DNA of 64,000 bases, from assembly GCF_013359935.1 (NCBI RefSeq), contig NZ_JABMCB010000169.1, positions 1 through 64,000 of the forward strand. Reading direction: 5' to 3'. The number at the start of each line of letters is the position of its first letter. The stretch's first letter is position 1. Shown one piece after another: positions 26,124 to 36,086 of this stretch. Origin of the DNA: Paenibacillus xylanilyticus (GTDB taxonomy: Bacteria; Bacillota; Bacilli; Paenibacillales; Paenibacillaceae). The translations under genes and the position numbers were made by a program. The notes under the pieces are model-generated. The model was not told where the DNA came from, ran no database searches, and worked only from the letters and a program-made list of their open reading frames with translations.

Positions 26124-26489
26124 CTAAAGCTTAGATTTGGTGTTGACTTCAAGTCGTATTCTCGGTTTAGCCACTAGCTCTTCTTCCGTCAGACCCGTCC
26201 ATTGAACAAATTCGTCATTGCTTGGGTAAGCACTTTCCTTTACGACTTGCCCATCAACAATAATAATTGGCAGCACTTGGGGACCCTTTTCAGCCAAAAG
26301 CTGTCCTACGAGCGGACTTGACACAAAAGCATCAGGTTCACTGGATAAGTTATAACGAGATACCTGAAACTGTTTCTTTTGCAGATTATGGACGACAGCA
26401 GATACACGAATCAGTTCCGGATCAACACCCGGACCACACACGCCGGAAGAACAACACATCGCAGGATCGTAGATCTCCATTGTTTTCAA
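26124..26489 (-). CDS. arsD: ArsD arsenic metallochaperone
   Basis: 121 residues from TTG 26489, seven bases after AAAGGGG. With this start the arsenite-binding cysteines fall at C12, C13 and C18 (AMCCSSGVC), the same numbers as in the well-studied E. coli ArsD. A thioredoxin-like fold follows (LPIIIVDGQVV). It binds As(III) and passes it to ArsA, whose gene follows after 19 bp. Confidence 0.93.
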   Translation of the reverse strand: MKTMEIYDPAMCCSSGVCGPGVDPELIRVSAVVHNLQKKQFQVSRYNLSSEPDAFVSSPLVGQLLAEKGPQVLPIIIVDGQVVKESAYPSNDEFVQWTGLTEEELVAKPRIRLEVNTKSKL

Positions 26490-26511
26490 ACCGAACACCC
26501 CTTTCGAAATT

Positions 26512-26538
26512 AGAAAAGCCGGGAAACATTCTCCCGGC
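26512..26538 (-). terminator. Hairpin between arsC and arsD
   Basis: GCCGGGA and TCCCGGC arms followed by TTTTCT on the minus strand. It probably lowers expression of arsD-arsA relative to arsB-arsC rather than ending the operon. Confidence 0.65.
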
Positions 26539-26546
26539 AGTTTGTA

Positions 26547-26966
26547 TTATTTGCCGGTTTCAGCGAACGTTTTAATGCGCTCCCCAATCTGGTCACGAAC
26601 CGTTTGGAATACAGCCCACTTCTCTTCATCTGTACCTTGCGCTTTGGCAGGATCATCGAATCCCCAGTGTTCCCGCTTGACATGTGGTGGTGTCATTGGA
26701 CATTTATCCGCGGCGTCTCCACACAATGTGACTACAAAATCAGCATTGTTCAACAACTCTGAATCAATGATATCGGAAGTTTGAGTGGAAATATCCAGGT
26801 CAACTTCTTTCATGGCTTCCACTGCTTTTGGATTCAGACCGTGTGCCTCGATGCCTGCACTATAGATGTTCCAGTCCTCACTTAGATATTTCTTGGCCCA
26901 GCCTTCGGCCATTTGGCTCCGGCAAGAGTTGCCTGTGCATAGGAAGTACAGTGTTTTTTTACTCAT
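26547..26966 (-). CDS. arsC: Thioredoxin-coupled arsenate reductase ArsC
   Basis: 139 residues from ATG 26966 (GAGGAG nine bases upstream; an ATG two codons earlier is possible). The catalytic cysteines are at C10, C82 and C89 ([20 protein letters not shown]), the numbering of S. aureus pI258 ArsC, which supports the start. Reduces As(V) to As(III) with electrons from thioredoxin. Follows arsB. Confidence 0.96.
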   Translation of the reverse strand: MSKKTLYFLCTGNSCRSQMAEGWAKKYLSEDWNIYSAGIEAHGLNPKAVEAMKEVDLDISTQTSDIIDSELLNNADFVVTLCGDAADKCPMTPPHVKREHWGFDDPAKAQGTDEEKWAVFQTVRDQIGERIKTFAETGK

Positions 26967-27004
26967 GTTCATCGTCTCCTCGTTGTTTGAATTATAGAAT
27001 GCTT

Positions 27005-28300
27005 TTATATAATGCTTAACCACAGATACAGACCCAATAGCGTAATAAGCAGAGTCGGAACGGTGATAATGATACCTGTCTTAAAGTAAGTTCCCCATGA
27101 GATTTTGACGCCTTTCGTGCTAAGCACATGAAGCCAGAGCAGCGTCGCCAGTGAACCGATCGGGGTAATCTTTGGCCCCAGGTCTGATCCAATAATATTG
27201 GCGTAGATGAGCGCCTCCCGAACCGTTCCCGTAGCCGTTGTTGCATCAATGGCAAGTGCATCAATTAGCACGGTAGGCATATTGTTCATCAAGGATGAAA
27301 TAATTGCTGCGATAAAGCCCATACCAATCGTTGCAGCAAACAATCCTTGATCCGCCACAGCCTGGATGACCACGGCCAGGAGATCCGTTAAACCCACGTT
27401 ACGTAGACCATAAACTACGACATACATGCCGATGGAGAAGAATACGATGGCCCACGGCGCTTCTTTGACCACCAATGTAGTCGGTACAGCAGAACTGCGG
27501 GAAGCCATGAACAGGAAGAATATCGCGACAACACCGGCCACAAGGGATACGGGAATACCAACGAATTCACTGGTGAAGTATCCAATGAGCAGAACTCCCA
27601 AGACCACCCACGACAATCGAAACATTTTCATATCTTTAATGGCAGATACCGGAGGTTTCAATTCACTGGCATCAAAACGTTTGGGAATACTCTTTCGGAA
27701 GAAGAGATACAATACGCCGATACTCGCAACCAGTGAGAACAGATTCGGAACAAACATCCTTCCTGCGTACTCCATGAATGTAATCCCAAAGAAGTCAGCA
27801 GATACAATGTTGACCAGGTTACTTACAACCAGTGGCAAAGAGGTCGTATCCGCAATAAATCCGCTGGCGATAATGAATGGAAACACTTTTTTCTCATCGA
27901 AATTCAGTGCGCGTACCATGGCTAGAACAATCGGTGTCAGAATCAGTGCGCCTCCGTCATTGGCAAAGAAGGCAGAAACCACAGCACCCAAGATCGAGAC
28001 GTAAACAAACATCCGGACACCATTTCCGTGAGCAGCCTTGGCCATATGTAAGGCAGCCCACTCGAAAAATCCGATACGATCCAGAATTAACGAAATCAGA
28101 ATGATCGCTACAAACGCAAGCGTGGCATTCCAAACAATTTGCGTCACATCCCAGACGTCTTGGAGATTGACCACACCCACAAGTAAAGCAAGAATTGCTC
28201 CGCCGCAAGCTGACCAACCAATGGACAGGTTTTTAGGCTGCCAGATGACGAGGACTAGCGTAATTAAAAAGATAATGCAGGCCATGACGACAGAAAACAC
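27005..28300 (-). CDS. arsB: ArsB arsenite efflux permease
   Basis: 431 residues, about 12 membrane helices, the length and pattern of ArsB (opens [15 protein letters not shown]; conserved [15 protein letters not shown]). Starts at GTG eight bases after GAGGAGG. It works alone as an As(III)/H+ antiporter or with ArsA as an ATP-driven pump. Confidence 0.95.
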   Translation of the reverse strand: MFSVVMACIIFLITLVLVIWQPKNLSIGWSACGGAILALLVGVVNLQDVWDVTQIVWNATLAFVAIILISLILDRIGFFEWAALHMAKAAHGNGVRMFVYVSILGAVVSAFFANDGGALILTPIVLAMVRALNFDEKKVFPFIIASGFIADTTSLPLVVSNLVNIVSADFFGITFMEYAGRMFVPNLFSLVASIGVLYLFFRKSIPKRFDASELKPPVSAIKDMKMFRLSWVVLGVLLIGYFTSEFVGIPVSLVAGVVAIFFLFMASRSSAVPTTLVVKEAPWAIVFFSIGMYVVVYGLRNVGLTDLLAVVIQAVADQGLFAATIGMGFIAAIISSLMNNMPTVLIDALAIDATTATGTVREALIYANIIGSDLGPKITPIGSLATLLWLHVLSTKGVKISWGTYFKTGIIITVPTLLITLLGLYLWLSII

Positions 28301-28368
28301 AAGTTCTACCTCCTCTAATCAAATACAGTATAGCTAATAACATTCTCCTCATACCTTCATGTCATTCA

Positions 28369-28402
28369 ATCATTATATAATGATGTACTTATATAATGAT
28401 CA
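28369..28402. promoter_or_regulatory. ArsR-type operator and promoter before arsB
   Basis: ATCATTATATAATGAT (28369-28384) is a perfect 16-bp palindrome, and TTATATAATGATC follows at 28389-28401. On the minus strand TTGATC and TATAAT about 17-18 bp apart overlap them, so arsB-C-D-A appears to have its own ArsR-controlled promoter, separate from arsR. Confidence 0.65.
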
Positions 28403-28407
28403 AAAGT

Positions 28408-28734
28408 TCAACTACAAATGCGAGGTACGTCCACCTTGTTCAAAGTCCGGAGAATGTTTTGGGAATCAGGCATGGCGTCCAGAACGGTTTTGATATAAGG
28501 TGTATCATCCACATTTAAAGAATAGTAGACCCACTGTCCTCGTTTATTTTCCTTAACCATCCCTTGATCCTTTAATTTACGTAAATGCTGACTAATCCCC
28601 GGTTGAGAAATATCCAAGACATCAACAAATTCGCAAACACACCAATCCCGATCTTTAAGGAGCGTCAACATGGTTAAACGGGTTTTGTCTCCCAAGAGCT
28701 TTAGTTTGTCTGCCGCTTCATGTATGGTCTTCAA
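28408..28734 (-). CDS. arsR: ArsR-family arsenite-responsive repressor (copy 1)
   Basis: 108 residues from TTG 28734 (GAAGGAGG eight bases before). The winged helix-turn-helix includes the metal-binding C32-V-C34 in the recognition helix region (DWCVCEFVD), as in classic As(III)-sensing ArsR. ISQPGISQHLRKLK is the recognition helix. It is followed by arsB after 107 bp with its own operator. Confidence 0.93.
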   Translation of the reverse strand: MKTIHEAADKLKLLGDKTRLTMLTLLKDRDWCVCEFVDVLDISQPGISQHLRKLKDQGMVKENKRGQWVYYSLNVDDTPYIKTVLDAMPDSQNILRTLNKVDVPRICS

Positions 28735-28766
28735 TTGAATTCCTCCTTCCAGAATATATAATCTAA

Positions 28767-28786
28767 TAATTATATTATAATATAAT
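28767..28786. promoter_or_regulatory. Operator palindrome before arsR copy 1
   Basis: AATTATATTATAATATAATT is a perfect 20-bp palindrome 33 bp before the start codon, in the position and base composition of an ArsR autoregulatory site. Confidence 0.6.
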
Positions 28787-28812
28787 TATTTAATTGTATC
28801 AATCCTTTACCG

Positions 28813-28863
28813 TAAAAAAAGTGTGCGTCGACTCCATGGTATAAAAAGTCCACGCACACCGTT
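28813..28863 (-). terminator. Terminator after arsR copy 2
   Basis: GTGTGCGTGGAC and GTCGACGCACAC arms, then seven T residues on the minus strand. Confidence 0.85.
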
Positions 28864-28889
28864 TTATTCGGTTGAGTATTCAGCCTCCC

Positions 28890-29213
28890 TTAACACTGGG
28901 AACCGACTCCTTTTTTCCCCAAAGACAGTAGCACAGTTTCCTGATCTGGCATCTGATCGAGCACCGCTTTAATATATGGCTTATCTTCTACATCTAAGGA
29001 ATAGTATACCCACTGCCCCCGGCGTGTTTCGCTAACAATCCCCTGAGACTTTAATTTGCGTAAATGTTGGCTAATTCCGGGTTGAGACATATCAAGTACT
29101 TCAACAAAATCACATACACACCATTCTTTCTCTCTTAAGAGAATGAGCATGGTCAGACGGGTTTTATCTCCAAGCAACTTTAACTTATCTGAAATTTGTT
29201 CAATAGATTCCAT
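28890..29213 (-). CDS. arsR: ArsR-family arsenite-responsive repressor (copy 2)
   Basis: 107 residues, about 65-70 percent identical by eye to copy 1, with the same EWCVCDFVE metal box and MSQPGISQHLRKLK helix; its last residue is a cysteine. It stands alone as a monocistronic gene, with its own terminator and an AT-rich repeat (ATATAAGTTTATAT, near 29255) upstream. The two repressors may divide control between arsB-C-D-A and the pst/arsC unit. Confidence 0.93.
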   Translation of the reverse strand: MESIEQISDKLKLLGDKTRLTMLILLREKEWCVCDFVEVLDMSQPGISQHLRKLKSQGIVSETRRGQWVYYSLDVEDKPYIKAVLDQMPDQETVLLSLGKKGVGSQC

Positions 29214-29337
29214 TTGCGTTCATCCTTCCCTGCGTTCAACAATCCTAACTGATATATAAGTTTATATTTATATTCTAAAGCAAGGATATGTTGAAATCAA
29301 GGAAGTCAGTGTAATGCTTCTTTCGTGAACATAACCT

Positions 29338-30090
29338 TCAACCAAAACGACCTGCAACATAATTCTCCGTTTTTGGATTTTTCGGGTTACTAAATATTTG
29401 GCTTGTGTCGTCGTATTCAATCAGTTCTCCATCCAGAAAAAAGGCACAATGATCTGAAATCCTTGCAGCTTGATGCAAGTTGTGAGTCACCATCACAATC
29501 GTATAGGATTGTCGAAGTTCTTTAACGAGTTCTTCAATTTTAAGGGTGGATAACGGATCTAATGCAGCAGTAGACTCATCCATCAGCAAAATTTCAGGAT
29601 TCATCGCCAGAGCTCGGGCGATACATAAGCGCTGCTGTTGTCCTCCTGAAAGCTGCAGAGCGGATTTTTTTAGCAGGTCTTTCACTTCGTCCCATAAAAC
29701 CGCTGCTTTCAGACTCTTCTCCACAATATCATTCAACTCGGGTTTGCGGGTAATGCCGTGTAACCGAGGACCATAAGCGATATTATCATAGATTGATTTG
29801 GGAAACGGATTAGGCTGCTGAAACACCATTCCCACTTTTTTTCGGAGTAGTTCCACACGCACTTGATCATCATAGATAGCATGCCCCATAATGCGAATAT
29901 TTCCTTCAATTCGCACCCCATCGATACGATCATTCATCCGGTTAATGGTTCGAAGAAGTGTTGATTTTCCACAGCCCGAAGGACCAATAAACGCAGTAAT
30001 GGAATGTTCAGGTACATCTAGACTAATATTTTTCACAGCCTGTTGCTGTCCATAAAATACACTCAAGTCTTGAATTTGAATGGCGTTCAT
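29338..30090 (-). CDS. pstB: Phosphate ABC transporter ATP-binding protein PstB
   Basis: 250 residues with Walker [10 protein letters not shown], signature LSGGQQQR, Walker B ILLMDEST and the PstB-type N-terminal [12 protein letters not shown]. Powers high-affinity phosphate uptake. Follows pstA by 19 bp. In an arsenic island a selective Pst system would secure phosphate while keeping out arsenate. Confidence 0.95.
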   Translation of the reverse strand: MNAIQIQDLSVFYGQQQAVKNISLDVPEHSITAFIGPSGCGKSTLLRTINRMNDRIDGVRIEGNIRIMGHAIYDDQVRVELLRKKVGMVFQQPNPFPKSIYDNIAYGPRLHGITRKPELNDIVEKSLKAAVLWDEVKDLLKKSALQLSGGQQQRLCIARALAMNPEILLMDESTAALDPLSTLKIEELVKELRQSYTIVMVTHNLHQAARISDHCAFFLDGELIEYDDTSQIFSNPKNPKTENYVAGRFG

Positions 30091-30109
30091 ACAATATGTC
30101 TCCTTAAAA

Positions 30110-31003
30110 TTACAGGTTTTTCTGATATTTATTTCTCAATACAACGGCAATCAGATTAAGTGTAAGCAGCAGAATGAGCAGAACAATAATACCACTCGCG
30201 GCTAAATCGTGAAACGAAGTCTGCGGTTTGGATATCCAGTTGTATACCTGTATAGGAAGCACCGTAAATTGGTCCATCAGATTACTAGGTAAAAAGGCTA
30301 CATAGGTTAAAGCTCCAATCATCACCAGAGGAGCCGTTTCTCCGATTGCTCTGGACACTGCCAAAATGATCCCCGTCAAGATCCCTGGAAAAGCGGACGG
30401 AAGGACAGAACGTTGTACGGTCTGCCATTTGCTGGCTCCCAGTGCAAAAGAAGCATCTCTGCGGGAACCTGGAACGGCTTTTATCGCTTCTTGTGCAGAC
30501 ACGATAATCACCGGCAGGACAAGCAGTGTCATGGTTAATGCCCCGGATATCAGACTTCGCTCCAGGTTTAATCCTCTCACAAAAATGGTGAGTCCCAGGA
30601 TACCATAGACAATGGATGGAACTCCGGCAAGTGTACTAATATTAAGCTGTATTAGTCTAGTCAGCCTGTTTTTCTTTGCGTACTCTTCCAAAAATATAGC
30701 TGCTCCGACACCAATAAGAAATGAAATTGGAGCCATGATACAGACCATATAGAGCGTTCCAACGAGGGCTGACTTCAAGCCAGACCCCTCTGCCCTGCGA
30801 GAAGGGTAATTGGTAAATAACTCAGGAGTAAATGTAGCAACTCCGTCAATCATAATATCGATAATAAGAAGCATAAGTGCAAGTACCCCGACGGACGTCG
30901 CCGCCAGAAACAAAATTTTCATCCAACCGTCTCTTTTTTTTCTGGCCTGAACCTGTTTTGTTTCTGTACTCTGGATGTTCTGCTTCACAACCGTTTCAGG
31001 CAT
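30110..31003 (-). CDS. pstA: Phosphate ABC transporter permease PstA
   Basis: 297 residues, six membrane helices and the permease EAA-type loop ([21 protein letters not shown]). The start codon abuts the pstC stop (TAAATG), with GGGAGG before it. Pairs with PstC in the membrane. Confidence 0.94.
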   Translation of the reverse strand: MPETVVKQNIQSTETKQVQARKKRDGWMKILFLAATSVGVLALMLLIIDIMIDGVATFTPELFTNYPSRRAEGSGLKSALVGTLYMVCIMAPISFLIGVGAAIFLEEYAKKNRLTRLIQLNISTLAGVPSIVYGILGLTIFVRGLNLERSLISGALTMTLLVLPVIIVSAQEAIKAVPGSRRDASFALGASKWQTVQRSVLPSAFPGILTGIILAVSRAIGETAPLVMIGALTYVAFLPSNLMDQFTVLPIQVYNWISKPQTSFHDLAASGIIVLLILLLTLNLIAVVLRNKYQKNL

Positions 31004-31921
31004 TTAGTAGACCTCCCTATATCTTTTCGATACAGCCGCAGCAATGATATTTAAGATAAGCGTGATTACAAACAACGTAAGACCTACAGCAAAAATAGAT
31101 CCATACGCTAGTGATCCATGCGGAGTATCACCCAAACTCACTTGCACGATGTAAGCTGTCATGGTTTGAATACTATCAAGTGGGTTCGCCGTAAGCTGAG
31201 GAGTCGCACCTGCTGCAACAGTTACAATCATGGTCTCTCCTATAGCACGAGAAAAGGCAAGAACAAATGAAGAGATAATTCCGGATAATGCTGCAGGAAG
31301 AACAACTTGTACAGCCACTTCAAATCGTGTTGCCCCCAGCGCATAAGCCCCGTATCGCAAACTGCTGGGCACAGCTCTCATGGCATCTTCGCTGAGTGAT
31401 GAAACCATAGGAATGATCATCACGCCAACGGCAATTCCTGCACTTAGGGCATTAAACAGACTCGTTCCGGGAATAAGCGTTTGAATGACAGGGGTAATAA
31501 AGCTTAAGGCAAAATATCCATAAACGATGGTTGGAACTCCGGCCAAAACCTCTAGCACAGGTTTCACGATGTTTCGTACTCGCAGTGTTGCATATTCACT
31601 CAAATAAATGGCTGTTGCCAGCCCTACAGGGATGGCAATACAACAAGCAATTAGCGTGACCATCAATGTTCCAAACATTAACGGAACTACCCCAAAGCTT
31701 ACTGGCTGAATTAACGGCGCCCAAGTCGTACCTGTTAAAAATTCAAGAATCGGCACCTGCTTGAAGAATGCAATGGATTCTGAAACGAGTGTGTATACGA
31801 TGCCTATTGTTGTAAGGATGGACACCAATGCACATAAGAATAAAAGGAAAGGCATCACATAATCTGCGTATCGCACCTGGTTAGAGCGAAAAGGATGATT
31901 TCCTTGGGGTATTGTGTTCAT
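31004..31921 (-). CDS. pstC: Phosphate ABC transporter permease PstC
   Basis: 305 residues from ATG 31921, chosen because GAGGAG lies eight bases before it; the open frame runs to 31936. Six membrane helices; the cytoplasmic loop has the permease motif ([19 protein letters not shown]). Confidence 0.94.
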   Translation of the reverse strand: MNTIPQGNHPFRSNQVRYADYVMPFLLFLCALVSILTTIGIVYTLVSESIAFFKQVPILEFLTGTTWAPLIQPVSFGVVPLMFGTLMVTLIACCIAIPVGLATAIYLSEYATLRVRNIVKPVLEVLAGVPTIVYGYFALSFITPVIQTLIPGTSLFNALSAGIAVGVMIIPMVSSLSEDAMRAVPSSLRYGAYALGATRFEVAVQVVLPAALSGIISSFVLAFSRAIGETMIVTVAAGATPQLTANPLDSIQTMTAYIVQVSLGDTPHGSLAYGSIFAVGLTLFVITLILNIIAAAVSKRYREVY

Positions 31922-31946
31922 ATCAGCTCTCCTCATTAAAAACTAA

Positions 31947-31990
31947 AGCGTGTGTGACGCCTCTTGGTCCCCAAGAAGCATCACACACGT
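31947..31990 (-). terminator. Large hairpin between pstS and pstC
   Basis: Twenty-base arms (CGTGTGTGATGCTTCTTGG on the minus strand and its near complement) with a short T-rich tail. Such attenuators commonly keep the binding protein more abundant than the permeases. Confidence 0.75.
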
Positions 31991-32004
31991 TAAGGTTTAC
32001 GCGG

Positions 32005-32994
32005 TTACTTTAACTTCTCCAAATCTTCCTTATACATTTCTTCTGGCAAACGAATATAGCCGACCTCTTCTGACAATTCAGCAGCATTCGTCAAGTAGTA
32101 TTCAACAAATGCCATAACTTCAGGATTTTCCAGCTTTTGTTTGTTCACATAAATATAAAGCGGTCTGGATAGAGGTGCATAGGTCCCATCATTAATCGTT
32201 TCGTGTGTAGGTGTAATTGGACCGTTTCCTCCATCAATGGGAACCACCTTCAACTTGTCCTGATTCTCTTCATAGTAAGCAAATCCGAAATACCCAAGGG
32301 AATACTTCTCACCTGCCACACCTTGAACCAGTGTATTATCATCTTCACTGAATGTAACTTGCGCATCGTTCCGGCTTTGCTGCGCTTCCTCGTTTACCGT
32401 TTCTGTGAAGTAGTCAAATGTTCCTGAATCGGCACCTGGTGAGTAGATTTTAATATTCTCATTTGGCCATTCACTGCGTACGTCACTCCATTTCATGACT
32501 GTACTTCCAGGTTTGAAGATGCTGTGCAACTCTTCTACAGTCAGATGATCGACCCAGTCATTCTCGGGATTGACCAAGACGGAAAGACCATCATATGCAA
32601 CTTCAAGTTCCAGATACTCTACGCCATTTGCTTTCGCATTTTCGGCTTCTTCCGGTTTAATTGGACGGGATGCATTATTAATCGCCGTCTCTCCGTTAGC
32701 AAATCGTTTAAACCCGCCTCCTGTACCTGAAACACCAACGGTGACACGGACATCTCCATGTTCTTTACCAAACTCTTCAGCTACCGCCTCAGTAACGGGA
32801 TATACCGTACTTGATCCGTCAATATCCACCGTTCCTGTCAATTTTTCCGAGGTGCCTTGTTCTTCTGATGTAGCGGTTTGTCCATTCCCTGAACTCTCGT
32901 TACTACCTGTACTAGCTGTACCCCCTGCGCATGCTGACAAAGATAGTGCTCCTACCAGCACCAACAGCATATAAAACCATTTTCCCTTTTTCAT
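32005..32994 (-). CDS. pstS: Phosphate-binding lipoprotein PstS
   Basis: 329 residues from ATG 32994 (three codons inside the longest frame). A lipoprotein signal with lipobox LSACAGG is followed by a Ser/Thr-rich linker and the PBP fold. VDIDGSSTVYPVTEA and GVSGTGGGF are the phosphate-binding loops. First gene of pstSCAB. Confidence 0.95.
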   Translation of the reverse strand: MKKGKWFYMLLVLVGALSLSACAGGTASTGSNESSGNGQTATSEEQGTSEKLTGTVDIDGSSTVYPVTEAVAEEFGKEHGDVRVTVGVSGTGGGFKRFANGETAINNASRPIKPEEAENAKANGVEYLELEVAYDGLSVLVNPENDWVDHLTVEELHSIFKPGSTVMKWSDVRSEWPNENIKIYSPGADSGTFDYFTETVNEEAQQSRNDAQVTFSEDDNTLVQGVAGEKYSLGYFGFAYYEENQDKLKVVPIDGGNGPITPTHETINDGTYAPLSRPLYIYVNKQKLENPEVMAFVEYYLTNAAELSEEVGYIRLPEEMYKEDLEKLK

Positions 32995-33116
32995 GATCCC
33001 CATCGCTCCTAAAATTTAATGTTTATATACACATATCATTATTAGTTTATATGATTAAATGAATTCTCCTTTTGTGTTAAATCTGTGTAAAAGGTTTAGC
33101 CACAATCGTTTTGGAT

Positions 33117-33545
33117 TCAAAAAGTCCGGAGTAATCCATATTCGTTAAGTAGCTCTCTCACGTACATTTTGATCTCATCTCTAGTTTGACGAACAGCAAG
33201 GATCGTAGGATTATTTGCAGCGAGTGGATCGGTAATCGGCCATACTCGGTAATCCAGACCAAAAGGGATTACGGGACAGGCCTCTCTGGTCTCATCGCAC
33301 AGTATAATAATAACGTCGGAATCTACAAATGAAATCATATTGAGGAGCTTGCCCGACTCTTCATGACAAGGCACATGTTCTTCCTGAAGAACTTGAACGG
33401 TGAGTGTATGAACAGGCCTCGGATCAATTCCTCCGCTATCGACCTGAACCCGTCTGTCCGCATAGAAAGAAGTATACGAAGCCGCGAGCTGACTTCGACA
33501 ACGATTATGTGTACACCAGAAAAATATTCGTTTGGGCTGCTTCAT
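33117..33545 (-). CDS. Second ArsC-type arsenate reductase (divergent)
   Basis: 142 residues of the low-molecular-weight phosphatase fold. The Cx5R loop is FWCTHNRCRSQLA (C11), and C83 and C90 (LCDETREACP) keep the same spacing as the redox cysteines of ArsC. The remainder is divergent from the ArsC at 26547-26966. It overlaps the response-regulator stop (TAATG) and has AAGGAG upstream, so it is co-expressed with it, and pstS follows 114 bp later. Likely reduces arsenate taken up along with phosphate. Confidence 0.82.
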   Translation of the reverse strand: MKQPKRIFFWCTHNRCRSQLAASYTSFYADRRVQVDSGGIDPRPVHTLTVQVLQEEHVPCHEESGKLLNMISFVDSDVIIILCDETREACPVIPFGLDYRVWPITDPLAANNPTILAVRQTRDEIKMYVRELLNEYGLLRTF

Positions 33546-34264
33546 TAACTCACTCCTTTAAATTGCAAGCAATATCCAAAGTTTCGTTTCGTCTGAATAT
33601 GAATCAAATCATCAAATATCTCTATCTTCCGCCGCAGTTCATTCACGTAATACTCAACACGCCTCCGGTCCAGTACAATGTCTTTCGCTAGCAAAAGTTT
33701 TAGCTGTTCAGCCGATGTATACTGCTCTGGCCGTTGAAGAAGTTGCATTAACAGATAAATTTCTGCCTTGCGTAGTGCCTGACGAACATGCCCCAAACGT
33801 ATCTCCATACAATCGAGATAAATTTCAATTTCATTTAACTTAAATGCTTTATGTTGAACAGATACTTGCCAGTCATAAGGTCGAATCTTCATTCTGTACT
33901 TGGCCCAAATCAACTTTAGTTTCAAGTTCAATTCCTCAAATTCAAAAGGAACGTTAAGATTTTCCTTAACAAAATCTAAACCTTCTCCAGCTTCATTTCT
34001 TTCATCATCAACGGGCGTCTCAGCAAGCAAGAGAATTGGTGGCGTATGTCGAAAAGACTGTATTGTCAAAAGAATATCCCTCTCCTTGGCTCGCTTCGAA
34101 TCTAAAATAATCAGATCCAGATGACTCGAATCTGTATAGTGTCTATCTTCAAAGTTTTTGACGTGGTATCCTTGCTTGGATAAACCGAATTGTAATAAGC
34201 TGATCATCATTGGATTATGATGAATAACTAAAATTTGTTTTGGTACAAAGTCCATCCATTCCAT
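33545..34264 (-). CDS. OmpR/PhoB-type response regulator with atypical receiver
   Basis: About 239 residues from ATG 34264 (a TTG at 34270 is closer to GAAGAAGG). The receiver keeps the phospho-acceptor position D55 (LIILDSKR) but the acidic pair is His15-His16 (VIHHNP) and the later Thr is Ala, so normal phosphorylation is doubtful. The C-terminal winged helix is intact (VLDRRRVEYYVNELRRKI, then TKRNFGYCL). No histidine kinase gene is nearby. It heads the arsC2-pst cluster and is presumably its regulator. Confidence 0.82.
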   Translation of the reverse strand: MEWMDFVPKQILVIHHNPMMISLLQFGLSKQGYHVKNFEDRHYTDSSHLDLIILDSKRAKERDILLTIQSFRHTPPILLLAETPVDDERNEAGEGLDFVKENLNVPFEFEELNLKLKLIWAKYRMKIRPYDWQVSVQHKAFKLNEIEIYLDCMEIRLGHVRQALRKAEIYLLMQLLQRPEQYTSAEQLKLLLAKDIVLDRRRVEYYVNELRRKIEIFDDLIHIQTKRNFGYCLQFKGVS

Positions 34265-34599
34265 AAGCAAAAGCACACCTTCTTCCGTAGACTATAATCA
34301 ATCTTCTTGAGATACTTGAGTGTCGATAAAAAAACTTTATTTCAGACAAATATAAGCCTATGCTTATATTGTAATACTCAATTTGCCTAAAGCAAATGGT
34401 TTTACAGAAATTTTACAAAAGGCTGGTTTTCAGCAATCCTGATTGAGTGGCTAAAAGATAACCATATCAACATAATTACCGTTTGAAGAAGTAGACCGAG
34501 CCATAATAATTGACGGAAGCAGGAAAATTCAAGAAGAATATAAAAAGGTACGTTAACAATTAGGTTGTTAACGTACCTTTTTTGAAATTTCAACTTATA
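34265..34599. promoter_or_regulatory. Intergenic region with an operator-like repeat and a terminator
   Basis: AATATAAGC (34349-34357) and GCTTATATT (34362-34370) are perfect inverse arms around CTAT, upstream of the response-regulator/arsC2/pst unit; composition fits an ArsR or Pho-type site. A strong hairpin at 34542-34583 (GGTACGTTAACAA and TTGTTAACGTACC, with A and T tracts) ends transcription of the flavoprotein gene. No gene seen. Confidence 0.65.
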
Positions 34600-36006
34600 T
34601 CATCCTTCATTAGAACAAGAGGAATTGCAATCACCGGTGGCTTGAACTTGCTTTGCTTGTGGACGACTGACACTGCATACCCCTGTTTCAGGCAGATCGA
34701 GTTCTACTTTTGCAGCAGCCTCCAGATCACCCGCCAGAAAAGCAACTACAGATCGAACTTGTTCGTAACCTGTGGCCATCAGGAAGGTCGGTGCACGGCC
34801 ATAACTTTTCATACCCACAATATACAGGCCTGGTTCTGTATGACGCAATTCCTTTTCCCCATGAGGTCGAACGGTACCGCAACTATGAACGTTCGGATCG
34901 ATCAGCGGAGCCAACGTTTCCACACTTTCTGTTGCCTGGTCAATGCTCAAACGTAGTTCGCCAAGGAAGGAAAAGTCAGGTCGGCTTCCTGCATTCACAA
35001 TGATTTCATCCATGTGCTGCAGTTCGCGGCTTTCCCCAAGCTGCTCTCCACGAATAGTGATTCTCTCCCCATCTTGCTTCAACTCCTGAATGTGGAACGG
35101 AGTGACCACACTAACCTTTCCGGAATCCACCAATTCATGCATGCGACTGCCTAATTCCCCCCTAGCTTCCAGTTGATCATTCGCTTTTCCACCATAAGCT
35201 TCCTCTACTTGATCTCTTCGCATAATCCAGGTCAGTTTTGTATGAGCATTCGTTTCTTGCAGTTTAGCTAAATCAAGTAAGGTATTTAAGGCTGAATGGC
35301 CGCCACCTACGACAGCAATATGTTTACCCGTGTAGCGCACTTGATCGGCTTCAAGTACATCCGGTATACCATAGAATATCTGTTTATGAAGAGATTGCTC
35401 CTGCGAAGTCAGTACTCCGCTTGAAAGCACCGGATTTGCTTTTCCCCAGGTTCCCGAAGCGTCAATGATAGCTCTCGCCTCATATTGTTTGGCCTTTCCT
35501 TTTTCTTCTACATAGATGACAAAAGGTTGTTGTTCTCTACCGGGTGTTTTCATTTTATCTGTATTTTTGCGACTGGTCCCAACAACACGTGTATTCAAAT
35601 GAAGATCGGAGTTTATCTCGGGTAACTCAGCGAGTGGTCGTAAATACTGATCACGCAGCTCATGTCCCGTCGGTAATTCGTCTGGAGATGGGGCAATCCA
35701 CCCATTCTTCGTCAACAACCTTTCTGCTGCTTTATCTAGGTTATACTGCCATGGCGAAAATAGACGAACATGGCCCCACTTGGAGATATTCTCACCTACT
35801 TTACTCCCCGCCTCAAAAATGATAAAGGATTGGCCAGCTTCAATCAGATGTGCCGCTGCTGCCAGACCAATAGGCCCAGCACCAATGATGGCTACAGGTA
35901 AATGAGATAGCTCTCCTTGGTGTACAGGATCTTGAAGAGAGATCTGCTTTTCCATGAGCGTAGGTTCACAACAGGACTCGACTGGTTTAAATTCAATGTT
36001 TTTCAT
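34600..36006 (-). CDS. FAD/NAD(P)-dependent oxidoreductase of the arsenic island
   Basis: 468 residues from ATG 36006, with GGAGG before it (the open frame begins further up, inside the marR gene). FAD-binding AIIGAGPIGLAAAAHL and NAD(P)-binding VVGGGHSALNTLLDL are both present. It has an N-terminal SCCEP pair and a C-terminal CNSSC, unusual for flavin monooxygenases and consistent with thiol or arsenic binding. It is related to, but distinct from, the ArsO next door. It lies directly downstream of the second marR-like gene with a TTGCAA-type repeat between. Confidence 0.82.
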   Translation of the reverse strand: MKNIEFKPVESCCEPTLMEKQISLQDPVHQGELSHLPVAIIGAGPIGLAAAAHLIEAGQSFIIFEAGSKVGENISKWGHVRLFSPWQYNLDKAAERLLTKNGWIAPSPDELPTGHELRDQYLRPLAELPEINSDLHLNTRVVGTSRKNTDKMKTPGREQQPFVIYVEEKGKAKQYEARAIIDASGTWGKANPVLSSGVLTSQEQSLHKQIFYGIPDVLEADQVRYTGKHIAVVGGGHSALNTLLDLAKLQETNAHTKLTWIMRRDQVEEAYGGKANDQLEARGELGSRMHELVDSGKVSVVTPFHIQELKQDGERITIRGEQLGESRELQHMDEIIVNAGSRPDFSFLGELRLSIDQATESVETLAPLIDPNVHSCGTVRPHGEKELRHTEPGLYIVGMKSYGRAPTFLMATGYEQVRSVVAFLAGDLEAAAKVELDLPETGVCSVSRPQAKQVQATGDCNSSCSNEG

Positions 36007-36039
36007 TTCAAATGACCTCCAGTAGTTAGTTAAATATAT

Positions 36040-36052
36040 TTGCAACCTACAA
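36040..36052. promoter_or_regulatory. MarR-type operator candidate before the flavoprotein gene
   Basis: TTGCAACCTACAA, one of four closely related 13-bp imperfect inverted repeats in the arsenic region (others at 22811, 36580 and 37735). Confidence 0.5.
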
Positions 36053-36086
36053 GTATTAGAGAAATGTAACGGGGTAATAATGCTCA

